43,960 nt of DNA, taken from the IMG/VR virus record IMGVR_UViG_3300037246_000602, positions 1 to 43,960 of that record; one strand, 5' to 3'. The position numbers and the translations under genes were made by a program. A model generated the notes under the pieces. It saw only the letters and a program-made list of their open reading frames with translations. It made no database searches and was not told the DNA's origin. Below are positions 26,385 to 32,985 of this stretch, piece by piece (positions within the stretch are counted from its first letter, which is position 1; every line of letters starts with the position of its first letter). The stretch is from a virus.

Positions 26385-26818
26385 TGCCAAGATACAGTAA
26401 ACGCTCCACAGAAAGACTCCTTGAATGTGACGTAGATCTTATTGCTTTATTTATGAAAGTTATTGAGACTGTAGATAATACCGTCCTTTGCGGACACAGA
26501 AGTGACTTGATACAGAAGGAGTATTTCAGGAAAGGGCGCGTATTAAGAGATGGTTTGTGGAGAATTGTTGATAAAGATAAAGTGATAACTTATTGTGATG
26601 GTTACCACAAGAAATCAGATCATAATTGTATCCCTTCAAAGGCTATCGATGATATGCAATGGTATAGTGAAAAGCCTCATATAAGATGGAACGGCATAGA
26701 AGAAATTAAAGAGTTCGCAGGTTTTGTTAAAAGCACGGCTAAAGAAATGGGAATTGACATTAAATGGGGAGGAGATTTCCGGAAGTTTAAAGATTATCCT
26801 CACTGGTATATAAAATGA
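26384..26818 (+). CDS. endolysin, M15-type L-alanyl-D-glutamate peptidase
   Basis: 144 aa. MPRYSKRSTERLLECDVDL is the classic start of VanY/M15C phage endolysins, and GHRS follows at 38-41. Zinc ligands His80 and Asp89 lie in SDHNCIPSKAIDD and His140 in DYPHW; WGGDF (128-132) is also conserved. It cleaves the peptide stem of peptidoglycan. There is no signal peptide, so it needs a holin. ATGA-coupled to the next membrane protein. Confidence 0.9.
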   Translation: MPRYSKRSTERLLECDVDLIALFMKVIETVDNTVLCGHRSDLIQKEYFRKGRVLRDGLWRIVDKDKVITYCDGYHKKSDHNCIPSKAIDDMQWYSEKPHIRWNGIEEIKEFAGFVKSTAKEMGIDIKWGGDFRKFKDYPHWYIK

Positions 26819-27039
26819 ATAAAAAACGAGTAGAACATCTTGCAAATGAGAAGTCAATGTGGCAAGCGTGGAAGCAAGGTGGAGGCATTATTGACTTCAT
26901 GGTTTTCTTTTTAGTCTACAGAAATAAAGAAACAAAAATATGTATAATTATTGTTTTAAGTGTCGCTATAGCTTATTTTATCCTCAACCCTGTAATAGTA
27001 GCCAAGCTTAATAATATGCTCCCTGAGTGGCTTAAATGA
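26815..27039 (+). CDS. membrane protein, holin candidate
   Basis: 74 aa. One clear transmembrane segment (ICIIIVLSVAIAYFIL, ~43-58) and a weaker hydrophobic patch before it (IIDFMVFFLVY, ~25-35). Overlaps the endolysin stop and the next start, the usual place for a holin. Topology alone cannot separate it from a spanin or accessory protein. Confidence 0.5.
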   Translation: MNKKRVEHLANEKSMWQAWKQGGGIIDFMVFFLVYRNKETKICIIIVLSVAIAYFILNPVIVAKLNNMLPEWLK

Positions 27040-27407
27040 AGCCTCTGAACCTTATGGCGGTGTGTTTGTTGCTCCTGTCGTTCGGGTTTGCTATGGGTTG
27101 GTATACAAAGCCTACCCCCAGGGCCAGAATTGTGCCGGGTAAGACGATAGAAGGGCCGACAGTGTATATTCAGGCTCCGAAAGAGGACATTGAGGTGTTT
27201 TATAAATACTGCTATCAATCTCCATTTATTGTAACCCATACGTTTAATGATAACAGTATATCGTATAAAATTCAGGATAAATGTAAAAGTAAACAAGGTG
27301 TAATTCCTTTCACGGTAACCGCAGATCATGACTGGAGAATTACGGCAGGCATAGGTTTAGCTGCTTTAATTACAGGTGGATATTTAGTTTATAAAATAAG
27401 GAGGTAA
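27036..27407 (+). CDS. two-span membrane protein of the lysis cassette, spanin-like
   Basis: 123 aa. N-terminal membrane anchor (LMAVCLLLLSFGFAMGW), a ~75-residue outside domain (VYIQAPKEDIEVFYKYC) and a C-terminal transmembrane helix (AGIGLAALITGGYLVY) ending KIRR. A protein anchored at both ends beside an endolysin could act like a spanin, but it lacks a clear lipobox and an embedded Rz1 frame was not found. Confidence 0.4.
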   Translation: MKPLNLMAVCLLLLSFGFAMGWYTKPTPRARIVPGKTIEGPTVYIQAPKEDIEVFYKYCYQSPFIVTHTFNDNSISYKIQDKCKSKQGVIPFTVTADHDWRITAGIGLAALITGGYLVYKIRR

Positions 27408-27408
27408 T

Positions 27409-27780
27409 ATGAAACGATTATTTTTAATAAGTTTGATTCTTTTAACGATGTGTGAGCTTAGATCGAGCAGCGAGACAGGAACAATTATAAGTGGTGAGCT
27501 TCCTTTAGATCAATCAGCAGATATAATATTTGATTATGTTGGTTGGGATTATCTAGACGGGAACAGTGTTATATCATACACAATAGAAAATATCGGCTTA
27601 TGTACAATTAGTTTTTATGATGTATGGATAGAAATTAGATGTGAACCAGAAATATATAGAGTAGATATAGATCCTTTTACTCTTGCCCCTGGGATAATAT
27701 TAGAAGATAGTGTGACAATAGATACAGAAGGCAATCGGGGAGCTGCTCATGGAAGTTTAACTTATGATTGTATAGAGTAA
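27409..27780 (+). CDS. exported Ig-like protein
   Basis: 123 aa. Signal peptide MKRLFLISLILLTMC, possibly lipidated at Cys15 although Met at -1 is unusual, then a beta-sandwich-like domain (SVISYTIENIGLCTISFYD, FTLAPGIILEDSVTIDTEG). AGGAGG upstream. Last + gene before the oppositely oriented gene. A lysis accessory or surface (exclusion-type) protein is possible; neither is shown. No clear terminator follows. Confidence 0.5.
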   Translation: MKRLFLISLILLTMCELRSSSETGTIISGELPLDQSADIIFDYVGWDYLDGNSVISYTIENIGLCTISFYDVWIEIRCEPEIYRVDIDPFTLAPGIILEDSVTIDTEGNRGAAHGSLTYDCIE

Positions 27781-27813
27781 TTTTTTATTTACATAATCCA
27801 TCTTTTGTCGTAG

Positions 27814-28587
27814 TTACTCAAACATTACTGATTGGTCTGGATCAACTTTAGATCTATTTTCATTTAACCACCAATCAAACATTTCCTTCCCGTCTGCCCA
27901 TCTATCTACAGAAACCTTTCCTTCAGATTTCCTTTTTTTGTGTAATCTAATAAATGCTTTTTCAAACGCATTCTTGTATCTGGGATATCTGTCAGCTTCT
28001 ATTTTCCTTTTATTGGACATGGGACACATCAAACACCCTAACCGCTTCCAACCTTCGTCATATAAAGAACAATATGGAATATTGTTTTGCTTTATGAATT
28101 CCCAAATGTCAGCGTCTTCCCACTCTATAATAACATTAAAATATCGTTTAGTTCTATCTTTATAACACGACTCTACCATCTTCCTGTTGGTTCTCTTGAA
28201 AGATTCCGCCCATCTTATTCCAGTTATAACCCTTCTGCCAGATCCGCCATTCTCTTTAAAAACCTTACAACACCATCTACTTTGTCTTAGAGGAAACCCT
28301 TTTTTGACCAACATGTGAAAAAAGCCATGTTCTGGATTATGTGTTTCAACGTCTTTATGAAAATCCTTAATAAATCTAACTAACTCAGGTGGATCAATAG
28401 TTGTATTATTATAATGTGCATCATATTTAACTCCTGCTCTATCAGCTAATGCTTTAATAACAACACTGTCTTTACCACCAGAAAAAGCTAAATAGTACCC
28501 TTCTTCTGGTTCAAATTCCTTGAGCCTTTTAATGGCCTTCTCAACTTTATCTTCATAACTAAACAATGTTTGTTCTTTTAGTGTCAT
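27814..28587 (-). CDS. PAPS/APS-reductase-like PP-loop protein
   Basis: 257 aa on the minus strand within otherwise plus-strand genes. SGGKDS at 36-41 is the PP-loop nucleotide-binding motif. Cys106-Cys107 (RWCC) and C185-LM-C188 match the CC...CXXC spacing that holds a [4Fe-4S] cluster in APS reductases and related PP-loop enzymes. Candidate roles are assimilatory sulfur reduction, DndC-like DNA phosphorothioation or tRNA thiolation. No dnd or cys partners are in the window. It has its own promoter (P3) and divergent orientation, so it behaves as an accessory cassette. Confidence 0.8.
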   Translation of the reverse strand: MTLKEQTLFSYEDKVEKAIKRLKEFEPEEGYYLAFSGGKDSVVIKALADRAGVKYDAHYNNTTIDPPELVRFIKDFHKDVETHNPEHGFFHMLVKKGFPLRQSRWCCKVFKENGGSGRRVITGIRWAESFKRTNRKMVESCYKDRTKRYFNVIIEWEDADIWEFIKQNNIPYCSLYDEGWKRLGCLMCPMSNKRKIEADRYPRYKNAFEKAFIRLHKKRKSEGKVSVDRWADGKEMFDWWLNENRSKVDPDQSVMFE

Positions 28588-28635
28588 ATTTCTCCTTTAA
28601 TGACATAACTCGTCTTTTGTCCTTCATTAAATGTC

Positions 28636-28663
28636 ATACTACATAAAAGATAAATAATGTCAA
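28636..28663 (-). promoter_or_regulatory. promoter P3 for the PAPS-reductase-like gene
   Basis: On the minus strand: TTGACA (28663-28658), 16-nt spacer, TAGTAT (28641-28636). The 16-nt shared element runs from 28637 to 28622 in the same register as at P1 and P2. A second ATGACAT box, in inverted orientation, is at 28600-28606. AAGGAG precedes the ATG at 28587. Confidence 0.65.
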
Positions 28664-28679
28664 GTAATAAATTTTTTGC

Positions 28680-28706
28680 TTGACAAAAAGGATTGTTTTG
28701 TATTAT
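28680..28706 (+). promoter_or_regulatory. divergent promoter P4 for the RHH operon
   Basis: TTGACA at 28680-28685 and TATTAT at 28701-28706, spacer 15 nt. It lies back to back with P3 (the -35 boxes are about 16 bp apart) and lacks the shared start-site element. AAGGAG precedes the ATG at 28738. Confidence 0.6.
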
Positions 28707-28737
28707 GGTTATTTTTATCTTAACAAGGAGATAAAAG

Positions 28738-28917
28738 ATGCAAAAATTACCTATACAGCAAAACTTCAGAATGTCCAAAGAATTATATTCTCAGATTAAA
28801 AGACTATGTCGTACACTTAATATACGGCGCACAGACTTCTATAGAGACGCAATAGAAGCATGGGCCAAGAGACAAGAAAAAAGAATAAGGAGGGAACATG
28901 ACAAGAAAACGAAGTAA
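28738..28917 (+). CDS. ribbon-helix-helix DNA-binding protein
   Basis: 59 aa. LPIQQNFRMSKELYSQIKRL is a beta strand plus first helix and RRTDFYRDAIEAWAKRQ the second helix of an Arc/CopG-type fold; basic tail. First gene of the early plus operon and divergent from P3, the classic position for an autoregulator. It is the best candidate to bind the element shared by P1, P2 and P3, though this is inference. Overlaps the next gene by 20 nt. Confidence 0.7.
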   Translation: MQKLPIQQNFRMSKELYSQIKRLCRTLNIRRTDFYRDAIEAWAKRQEKRIRREHDKKTK

Positions 28918-29200
28918 GAAAATCATGCTGGAAGTATGGACATATTTCAGAGATCATCCTGAAATTAAAAGTAAAGATGATTTACCAGAAGAAATACTTA
29001 AAAAAATTGATCCTTGTATGAATAAATGTCCGCTTTGTAATTTGTTTTTAGTACGGAGGGGATATTGTCCTGCTTGTATTCTGGATAGATGTTATAATAA
29101 AACCTCAACATTTCACAAGTGGGAATATGCCAAGACCCCTAAAACAAGAGCTAAATACGCAGGACTTATAGTACAAGCAGTAGAGGAGTGGGATGTATGA
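28898..29200 (+). CDS. Cys-rich zinc protein, CxxC...AGLI family
   Basis: 100 aa. CPLC, then GYCPAC and RC, followed by KTRAKYAGLIVQAVEE. The same order (CxxC, x8-9, C-x2-C, Cys, then a conserved Ala-Gly-Leu-Ile helix) occurs in the protein at 32048-32791, suggesting paralogues. GGAGG upstream. Function unknown; a nucleic-acid or protein-binding zinc module is likely. Confidence 0.55.
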   Translation: MTRKRSKKIMLEVWTYFRDHPEIKSKDDLPEEILKKIDPCMNKCPLCNLFLVRRGYCPACILDRCYNKTSTFHKWEYAKTPKTRAKYAGLIVQAVEEWDV

Positions 29201-29517
29201 CAACTAAAACTAAAGCAATTAAGCATTATGAGAAGATGATTGCATGGGCTAAGAAGCAAAGACCGAGAAAAAGGGTCGATATATTTTTTATGGGAAACTC
29301 AATAAGTCAAATATGGATAAGTACTTATTGTTCATACTGTTTGGTTTATTTGGGGTGTGTACTTCAAAAAACTGGTAAAAAATGCCCTTTGTATGAAGCT
29401 AACGCATGGGATGTTTGCTGTAATGAATTATGGAGAAAAATGGACAAAGCTAAAACATGGGGAACATGGGTAAAGCGTGCCGAGAAAGTATTAGAATATA
29501 TAAAGGAGCATGGATAA
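29197..29517 (+). CDS. Cys-rich protein related to its neighbour
   Basis: 106 aa from ATG 29197 (ATGA overlap). CSYC, GC, KC and CC residues in the middle and a C-terminal helix (KRAEKVLEYIKEHG) resemble a divergent version of the family at 28898 and 32048. Confidence 0.5.
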   Translation: MTTKTKAIKHYEKMIAWAKKQRPRKRVDIFFMGNSISQIWISTYCSYCLVYLGCVLQKTGKKCPLYEANAWDVCCNELWRKMDKAKTWGTWVKRAEKVLEYIKEHG

Positions 29518-29717
29518 TGAAAGGTGAAAAACTAATATGCTGTGAAGTATGTTCCGAAGACCCTTGTCCTGTGAGAGACAGAACACGATGTAACATGTGG
29601 CGAGAATGTAGAGAAGATCCTGCTGACTGGAAAGTACAGCGGGACTTATGGCAAGAAACTATGGAGGAATGTGATTATGAGGCTCATCTTAAGAGGGCGG
29701 TAAATAGAAGTATGTAA
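29517..29717 (+). CDS. small Cys-rich protein
   Basis: 66 aa from ATG 29517 (TAATG overlap with the gene before, AAGGAG upstream). CCEVC, DPCPVRDRTRC and MWREC give at least six Cys, likely zinc-binding. Unknown function. Confidence 0.5.
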   Translation: MKGEKLICCEVCSEDPCPVRDRTRCNMWRECREDPADWKVQRDLWQETMEECDYEAHLKRAVNRSM

Positions 29718-29728
29718 GGAGAAAGAGT

Positions 29729-29953
29729 ATGGAAGAATGTATTGAAATAACAACGGGACTAGTAGTTTTTTTATTGTATTTTTTATTGTTGGTTTCTAGT
29801 ATGTGGCTTTTTATCTGGTTTAGTGACAACGGCAAAAAAAAATTATATATCATAGTAAGTTGCTTGTTGGGATTTTGTTTTATATTTTTGTTGCCAGCTA
29901 TACATAGGATACACACAGAACTACAGAAGTTTTTTAAAAATTTATTTTATTAA
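29729..29953 (+). CDS. two-span membrane protein
   Basis: 74 aa with two hydrophobic helices (GLVVFLLYFLLLVSSMWLFI and YIIVSCLLGFCFIFLLPAI) joined by a short basic loop. AAGGAG upstream. Early-region membrane proteins often affect host envelope or superinfection; no direct evidence here. Confidence 0.5.
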   Translation: MEECIEITTGLVVFLLYFLLLVSSMWLFIWFSDNGKKKLYIIVSCLLGFCFIFLLPAIHRIHTELQKFFKNLFY

Positions 29954-30017
29954 AGAGGCCTATGATAATAGGACAATGTAAAGGAGTAATAAATTCCTGG
30001 TATAAGGGAGAAGAGAG

Positions 30018-30170
30018 ATGGAAGAATACAAAGAAGAAACACCGGAAGAAGAACTCAGTGAAATTCTTAAATGTATTAAATTCTCAGCTCAAAGAGTTAG
30101 AGAAGGAGCAACAAGACCGGAATTAAGTTTTGTGGAATATGATATTTTAAAGAAAAGGAGGGCAGTATGA
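30018..30170 (+). CDS. small acidic protein
   Basis: 50 aa, acidic N terminus (MEEYKEETPEEELSEIL) and basic C terminus (KKRRAV). GGGAG upstream, ATGA-coupled to the next gene. Unknown. Confidence 0.45.
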   Translation: MEEYKEETPEEELSEILKCIKFSAQRVREGATRPELSFVEYDILKKRRAV

Positions 30171-30346
30171 GAAAAGTAATAATTGTCGATGATTGTGTTC
30201 ATTGTTTATTAAGAAACAATTGCAAGGAATGGAGACAAGCACCAAAAGAAAGCCGAGTCTATCTATGTTTAGCAGTAGGGAATGATAATCGAATATTGAA
30301 AACATGTAAGCTTCCAGACTTTATACAAACAAAGGAAATATCATGA
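30167..30346 (+). CDS. small Cys-containing protein
   Basis: 59 aa with five Cys (DCVHC, NC, LC, TC), probably zinc-binding. A strong AGGAGG lies in the end of the previous gene. About 55 nt then separate it from the nuclease gene, holding only a 13-codon ORF. Confidence 0.45.
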   Translation: MRKVIIVDDCVHCLLRNNCKEWRQAPKESRVYLCLAVGNDNRILKTCKLPDFIQTKEIS

Positions 30347-30401
30347 CATACCAAGAACAATGGTTCAGGAGCCTTGAGCTTTAAATAAAAAGGAGAAAGA
30401 T

Positions 30402-31376
30402 ATGAATCAAATGATAGAACATGTGCGGCCAGATTATATCAATAAAGATTTTCTTATAGAGGCGAGTCATAATAATTACCGCGTAGATTTAGGTGGAGAA
30501 AGATATTACGTAAGAGTGTTGGAGGATGGAACAGTATTAGGCCCACGTCCTTCATTTACAACAGTAAAGAATAAATGCTCTCCTACACCTTATCCTCTTC
30601 TTGCGTGGTATGTAGACCACGGGTTTGAATGGACTAGTAATTACCTGGAACATTCTGCTAATTATGGAACGTACTTCCATGTTCTTTGTGGAAAATATTT
30701 AAGAGGTGACACGGTATCTATGGATAATTTGTGGTTCTTGGCGGATATAACAGGATTCTTTGCTAAACAAAGCTTAGATATAGAAGGTTGTTTGAAGTGG
30801 GTGCAACAGGAAAAGCGTTCTTTACAAAAAGATTTCTACGGCTTTGCAAGGTTTTGTGAAGACTATAAGATTGTTCCTATTGCTATAGAATATCCTTTGT
30901 TTGGTGAAAGGATTGCGTGTACCCTGGATATAGTCTGCAAGATGGAGATCAAAGGTGCGGAGCTGACAGCTTTAATAGATATCAAGTCAGGCTTAAAAAG
31001 CTTTTACATGGATCACGAAGTCCAGCTACATACCCAGAAGAAGCTCTGGGAAGCCGAACATCCTGACATTTCTATAGACAAAGTATATAATTACGGCTGT
31101 CATGATTACAGGCTACCACTTAAGCCTACAGTGACACCGTACAAACTTAAAGATCAGACTAAAAGTGAACACATTTATCTTATGGAACATTGGTTAAATA
31201 TTTTTGAAGGCATGCCAAAGTCGGAAACAAAGAAGATAGATTTCGGATTAGATATTACTTTAAATATTAAAAAAGAAGTCCCAACATCTATATTTGAAAC
31301 TATAGATGTTATGGATAATTTTAAAAAGGAGGAAGTAAATGGCGAATCCACCAGTAGCAAAAAAGAAAATGGGTAG
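30402..31376 (+). CDS. RecB/Cas4-like PD-(D/E)XK nuclease
   Basis: 324 aa. Nuclease motifs in order: GTYFH (89-93, RecB-type GTxxH), E163 (AIEYPL), D176 (TLDIV), D193-I-K195 (LIDIKSG) and Q208 (EVQLHTQ). Phage proteins of this class act as exonucleases in recombination beside single-strand annealing or binding proteins, and an SSB-like gene overlaps its end. AAGGAG upstream. The Asp/Glu-rich end is likely flexible. Confidence 0.75.
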   Translation: MNQMIEHVRPDYINKDFLIEASHNNYRVDLGGERYYVRVLEDGTVLGPRPSFTTVKNKCSPTPYPLLAWYVDHGFEWTSNYLEHSANYGTYFHVLCGKYLRGDTVSMDNLWFLADITGFFAKQSLDIEGCLKWVQQEKRSLQKDFYGFARFCEDYKIVPIAIEYPLFGERIACTLDIVCKMEIKGAELTALIDIKSGLKSFYMDHEVQLHTQKKLWEAEHPDISIDKVYNYGCHDYRLPLKPTVTPYKLKDQTKSEHIYLMEHWLNIFEGMPKSETKKIDFGLDITLNIKKEVPTSIFETIDVMDNFKKEEVNGESTSSKKENG

Positions 31377-31626
31377 TGTGACATTAAGTCTTTGGGAGAA
31401 AGAATGGGAAGGAAAGAAGCTTCTTTCTTATACTTTACAGAAAAGGTATAAGAAAAAAGATAGTGATGAATGGGTGAATACTGAGTTCTTCAATCTTTCA
31501 GATTTACCAAATGTGTTAGCTTTAATCCAAGATACTATCTTGAATAACATTAAGAAAGAAAAGGTTGTTCCAAAGGGTGAGCAACCGATAACACCAGATG
31601 GATCAAGTCAAGACATACCATTTTAA
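31339..31626 (+). CDS. SSB-like/PC4-like ssDNA-binding candidate
   Basis: 95 aa. VTLSLWEKEWEGKKLLSYTLQKRY is a beta-sheet region resembling PC4-like phage ssDNA-binding proteins, followed by a helix. The C terminus GSSQDIPF matches the SSB tail that docks partner proteins in bacteria. It starts inside the nuclease gene behind AAGGAGG and ends just before a structured RNA. Fold assignment is by pattern. Confidence 0.55.
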   Translation: MANPPVAKKKMGSVTLSLWEKEWEGKKLLSYTLQKRYKKKDSDEWVNTEFFNLSDLPNVLALIQDTILNNIKKEKVVPKGEQPITPDGSSQDIPF

Positions 31627-31633
31627 TAACAAT

Positions 31634-31769
31634 GCCCGGTGAAGAAGGCTTCTCTATGTAGCGGAGTTGACCGCGAGGGTTTCACTGGCGTGTGAGCATT
31701 CAATTCGTTCGAATCGAGATTGGAGGCCTATCAACTATCATGGAACTGAGTTCGAGTCTCAGGCCGGGT
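31634..31769 (+). ncRNA. tRNA-like structured RNA, 136 nt
   Basis: The ends pair as a 7-bp acceptor-like stem (GCCCGGT 31634-31640 with GCCGGGT 31763-31769, extendable by T31633-A31770). A perfect T arm lies just inside: CTGAG-TTCGAGT-CTCAG (31746-31762). The body has hairpins at 31661-31674 (GCGG/CCGC) and 31682-31695 (TCAC/GTGA) and a ~9-bp bulged stem with a second T-loop, TTCGAAT (31699-31724). There is no normal D or anticodon arm, and it is ~60 nt too long for a tRNA. No intron boundary is recognisable and no ORF covers it. Confidence 0.55.
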
Positions 31770-31785
31770 AAATAAAGGAGGAAAG

Positions 31786-32061
31786 ATGAAAATGATACAA
31801 TTCACAGAAGCACAAGCCAAACAAATGTTTAAAGATATGTATGGTTCATGGAGTATAGGGCAAATTGAAACTTTAAAGAATGCAGGTTACATCAAACAAT
31901 CCAAGCTTGAAGAAGCAAGAGAACTTAAAGGAAACCCAATACCAGTACTTAAGTCGAGTTCTTCAGATTTGGTTATTATTGAACGCATGAATCAGATTAT
32001 AGATCTTTACGAAGAAGTAATTAAAGAATTACAGGAGGAGAAACAAGATGAAAGATTATAA
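31786..32061 (+). CDS. small helical protein
   Basis: 91 aa, helical and charged, with a C-terminal coiled-coil-like end (RMNQIIDLYEEVIKELQEEK). Very strong AAAGGAGG. It follows the structured RNA directly and overlaps the next start. Unknown function. Confidence 0.5.
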   Translation: MKMIQFTEAQAKQMFKDMYGSWSIGQIETLKNAGYIKQSKLEEARELKGNPIPVLKSSSSDLVIIERMNQIIDLYEEVIKELQEEKQDERL

Positions 32062-32791
32062 AGTATACGTTAAAGATGAAGAAACAAGTAACAGGGTTTA
32101 TAATTATGGAGTCCAATTAAAGTATAGAGGGAATCGTTATGCGGAGGGTAAATCTTTTTTGTATTTTAATTCCAATGATGATATAACGTTTGATAGTAAA
32201 AAGAGTGCTAGAAGTTTTCCATATTTTAAACAAAGACATGGCAAAGAACTAACCCCGGAAGAGTTCCTCGCCCTTCCACTCCCGAAGCAAGAAATAAAAA
32301 CCGAGCTTGAAGCTGTGGAGATAAGCATGAAGCTTTGGAAATGGTTAATGGAGAATCCTACTAAGGAGAAAGAAGATTATCCTGAGTTTGTATCTTCTGG
32401 AACAAACGAAATGCAAGAACATTGCTCTATGTGTGAATATTGGTTTGCAAGGGAGAGAGGAAGGTGTTCAAATTGTATTCTTGGAATAAAAAAGGTTTGT
32501 TCAAATATAGAAGCTCTGGGTTGGGCTAATTGGAATAATGGCATAAACAAAGCCCACAACGCAGGACTCATATATCATTGCTTAAAAGACAGGTGTGATG
32601 AGCTTAAAGGAAAGAGTGTTAAGCAGTTTGGAGAACCAACAGGTACATTTACAGAATCTTATATAGAAGGCCTAAACCGAAGAATCAAGGATCTTGAAGA
32701 GTGGCGTAATGCTCGTTACAGAGAAGAACGAGGCAAATACATAAGTGGTCAGCAACAGGGATTTGGTGGATTTGGTAGACAAGGATATTAA
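32048..32791 (+). CDS. Cys-rich protein with Gly/Gln-rich tail
   Basis: 247 aa. N-terminal beta-like part (1-70). Zinc module at ~123-180: CSMC, GRCSNC, VC, then NAGLIYHCLKDRC, matching the 28898 protein. A helical segment and a low-complexity Gly/Gln/Phe tail (GQQQGFGGFGRQGY) follow; such tails occur in ssDNA- and RNA-binding proteins. Last gene before the promoter and hairpin RNA. Confidence 0.55.
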   Translation: MKDYKVYVKDEETSNRVYNYGVQLKYRGNRYAEGKSFLYFNSNDDITFDSKKSARSFPYFKQRHGKELTPEEFLALPLPKQEIKTELEAVEISMKLWKWLMENPTKEKEDYPEFVSSGTNEMQEHCSMCEYWFARERGRCSNCILGIKKVCSNIEALGWANWNNGINKAHNAGLIYHCLKDRCDELKGKSVKQFGEPTGTFTESYIEGLNRRIKDLEEWRNARYREERGKYISGQQQGFGGFGRQGY

Positions 32792-32805
32792 ATTTTAATT
32801 AAGGC

Positions 32806-32833
32806 TTGACAAATGACAAGTGTTGTGTATGAT
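32806..32833 (+). promoter_or_regulatory. promoter P2 for the replication region
   Basis: TTGACA 32806-32811, 16-nt spacer, TATGAT 32828-32833. The shared start-site element is at 32832-32847 in the same register as P1 and P3. Transcription would start near 32840 and run straight into the hairpin RNA. Confidence 0.7.
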
Positions 32834-32839
32834 GACATT

Positions 32840-32972
32840 ACATTAAGTTATTGATCTAGGACAATAACGAATCATGATTCAAAGACTTGAGGTTTGGACT
32901 CCTAGAACTTTCAAAATTGTTGCACTTACAGTGCATCTAACCTTGAAAGTGTCCAAGTCTCAAGTCTTTTTT
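32840..32972 (+). ncRNA. long-hairpin leader RNA/attenuator
   Basis: Stem 1 is 19 bp with two wobbles (32881-32899 with 32951-32969). Stem 2 is ACTTTCAA (32907-32914) with TTGAAAGT (32943-32950), stacked directly on stem 1 with a 7-nt 5' bulge. Stem 3 is TGCACT-TAC-AGTGCA (32921-32935). A T run (32967-32972) follows, so the rod is itself an intrinsic terminator. The ribosome binding site of the initiator gene starts ~4 nt later. It could be a stand-alone small RNA of ~130 nt or a read-through-controlled leader. Confidence 0.7.
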
Positions 32973-32985
32973 ATTTGGAGGAAGT

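Noticed and set aside
31634-31769. Ordinary tRNA gene
   Set aside because: The ends and T arm fit, but the interior is ~60 nt too long and lacks D and anticodon arms, so it is listed as a tRNA-like RNA instead.
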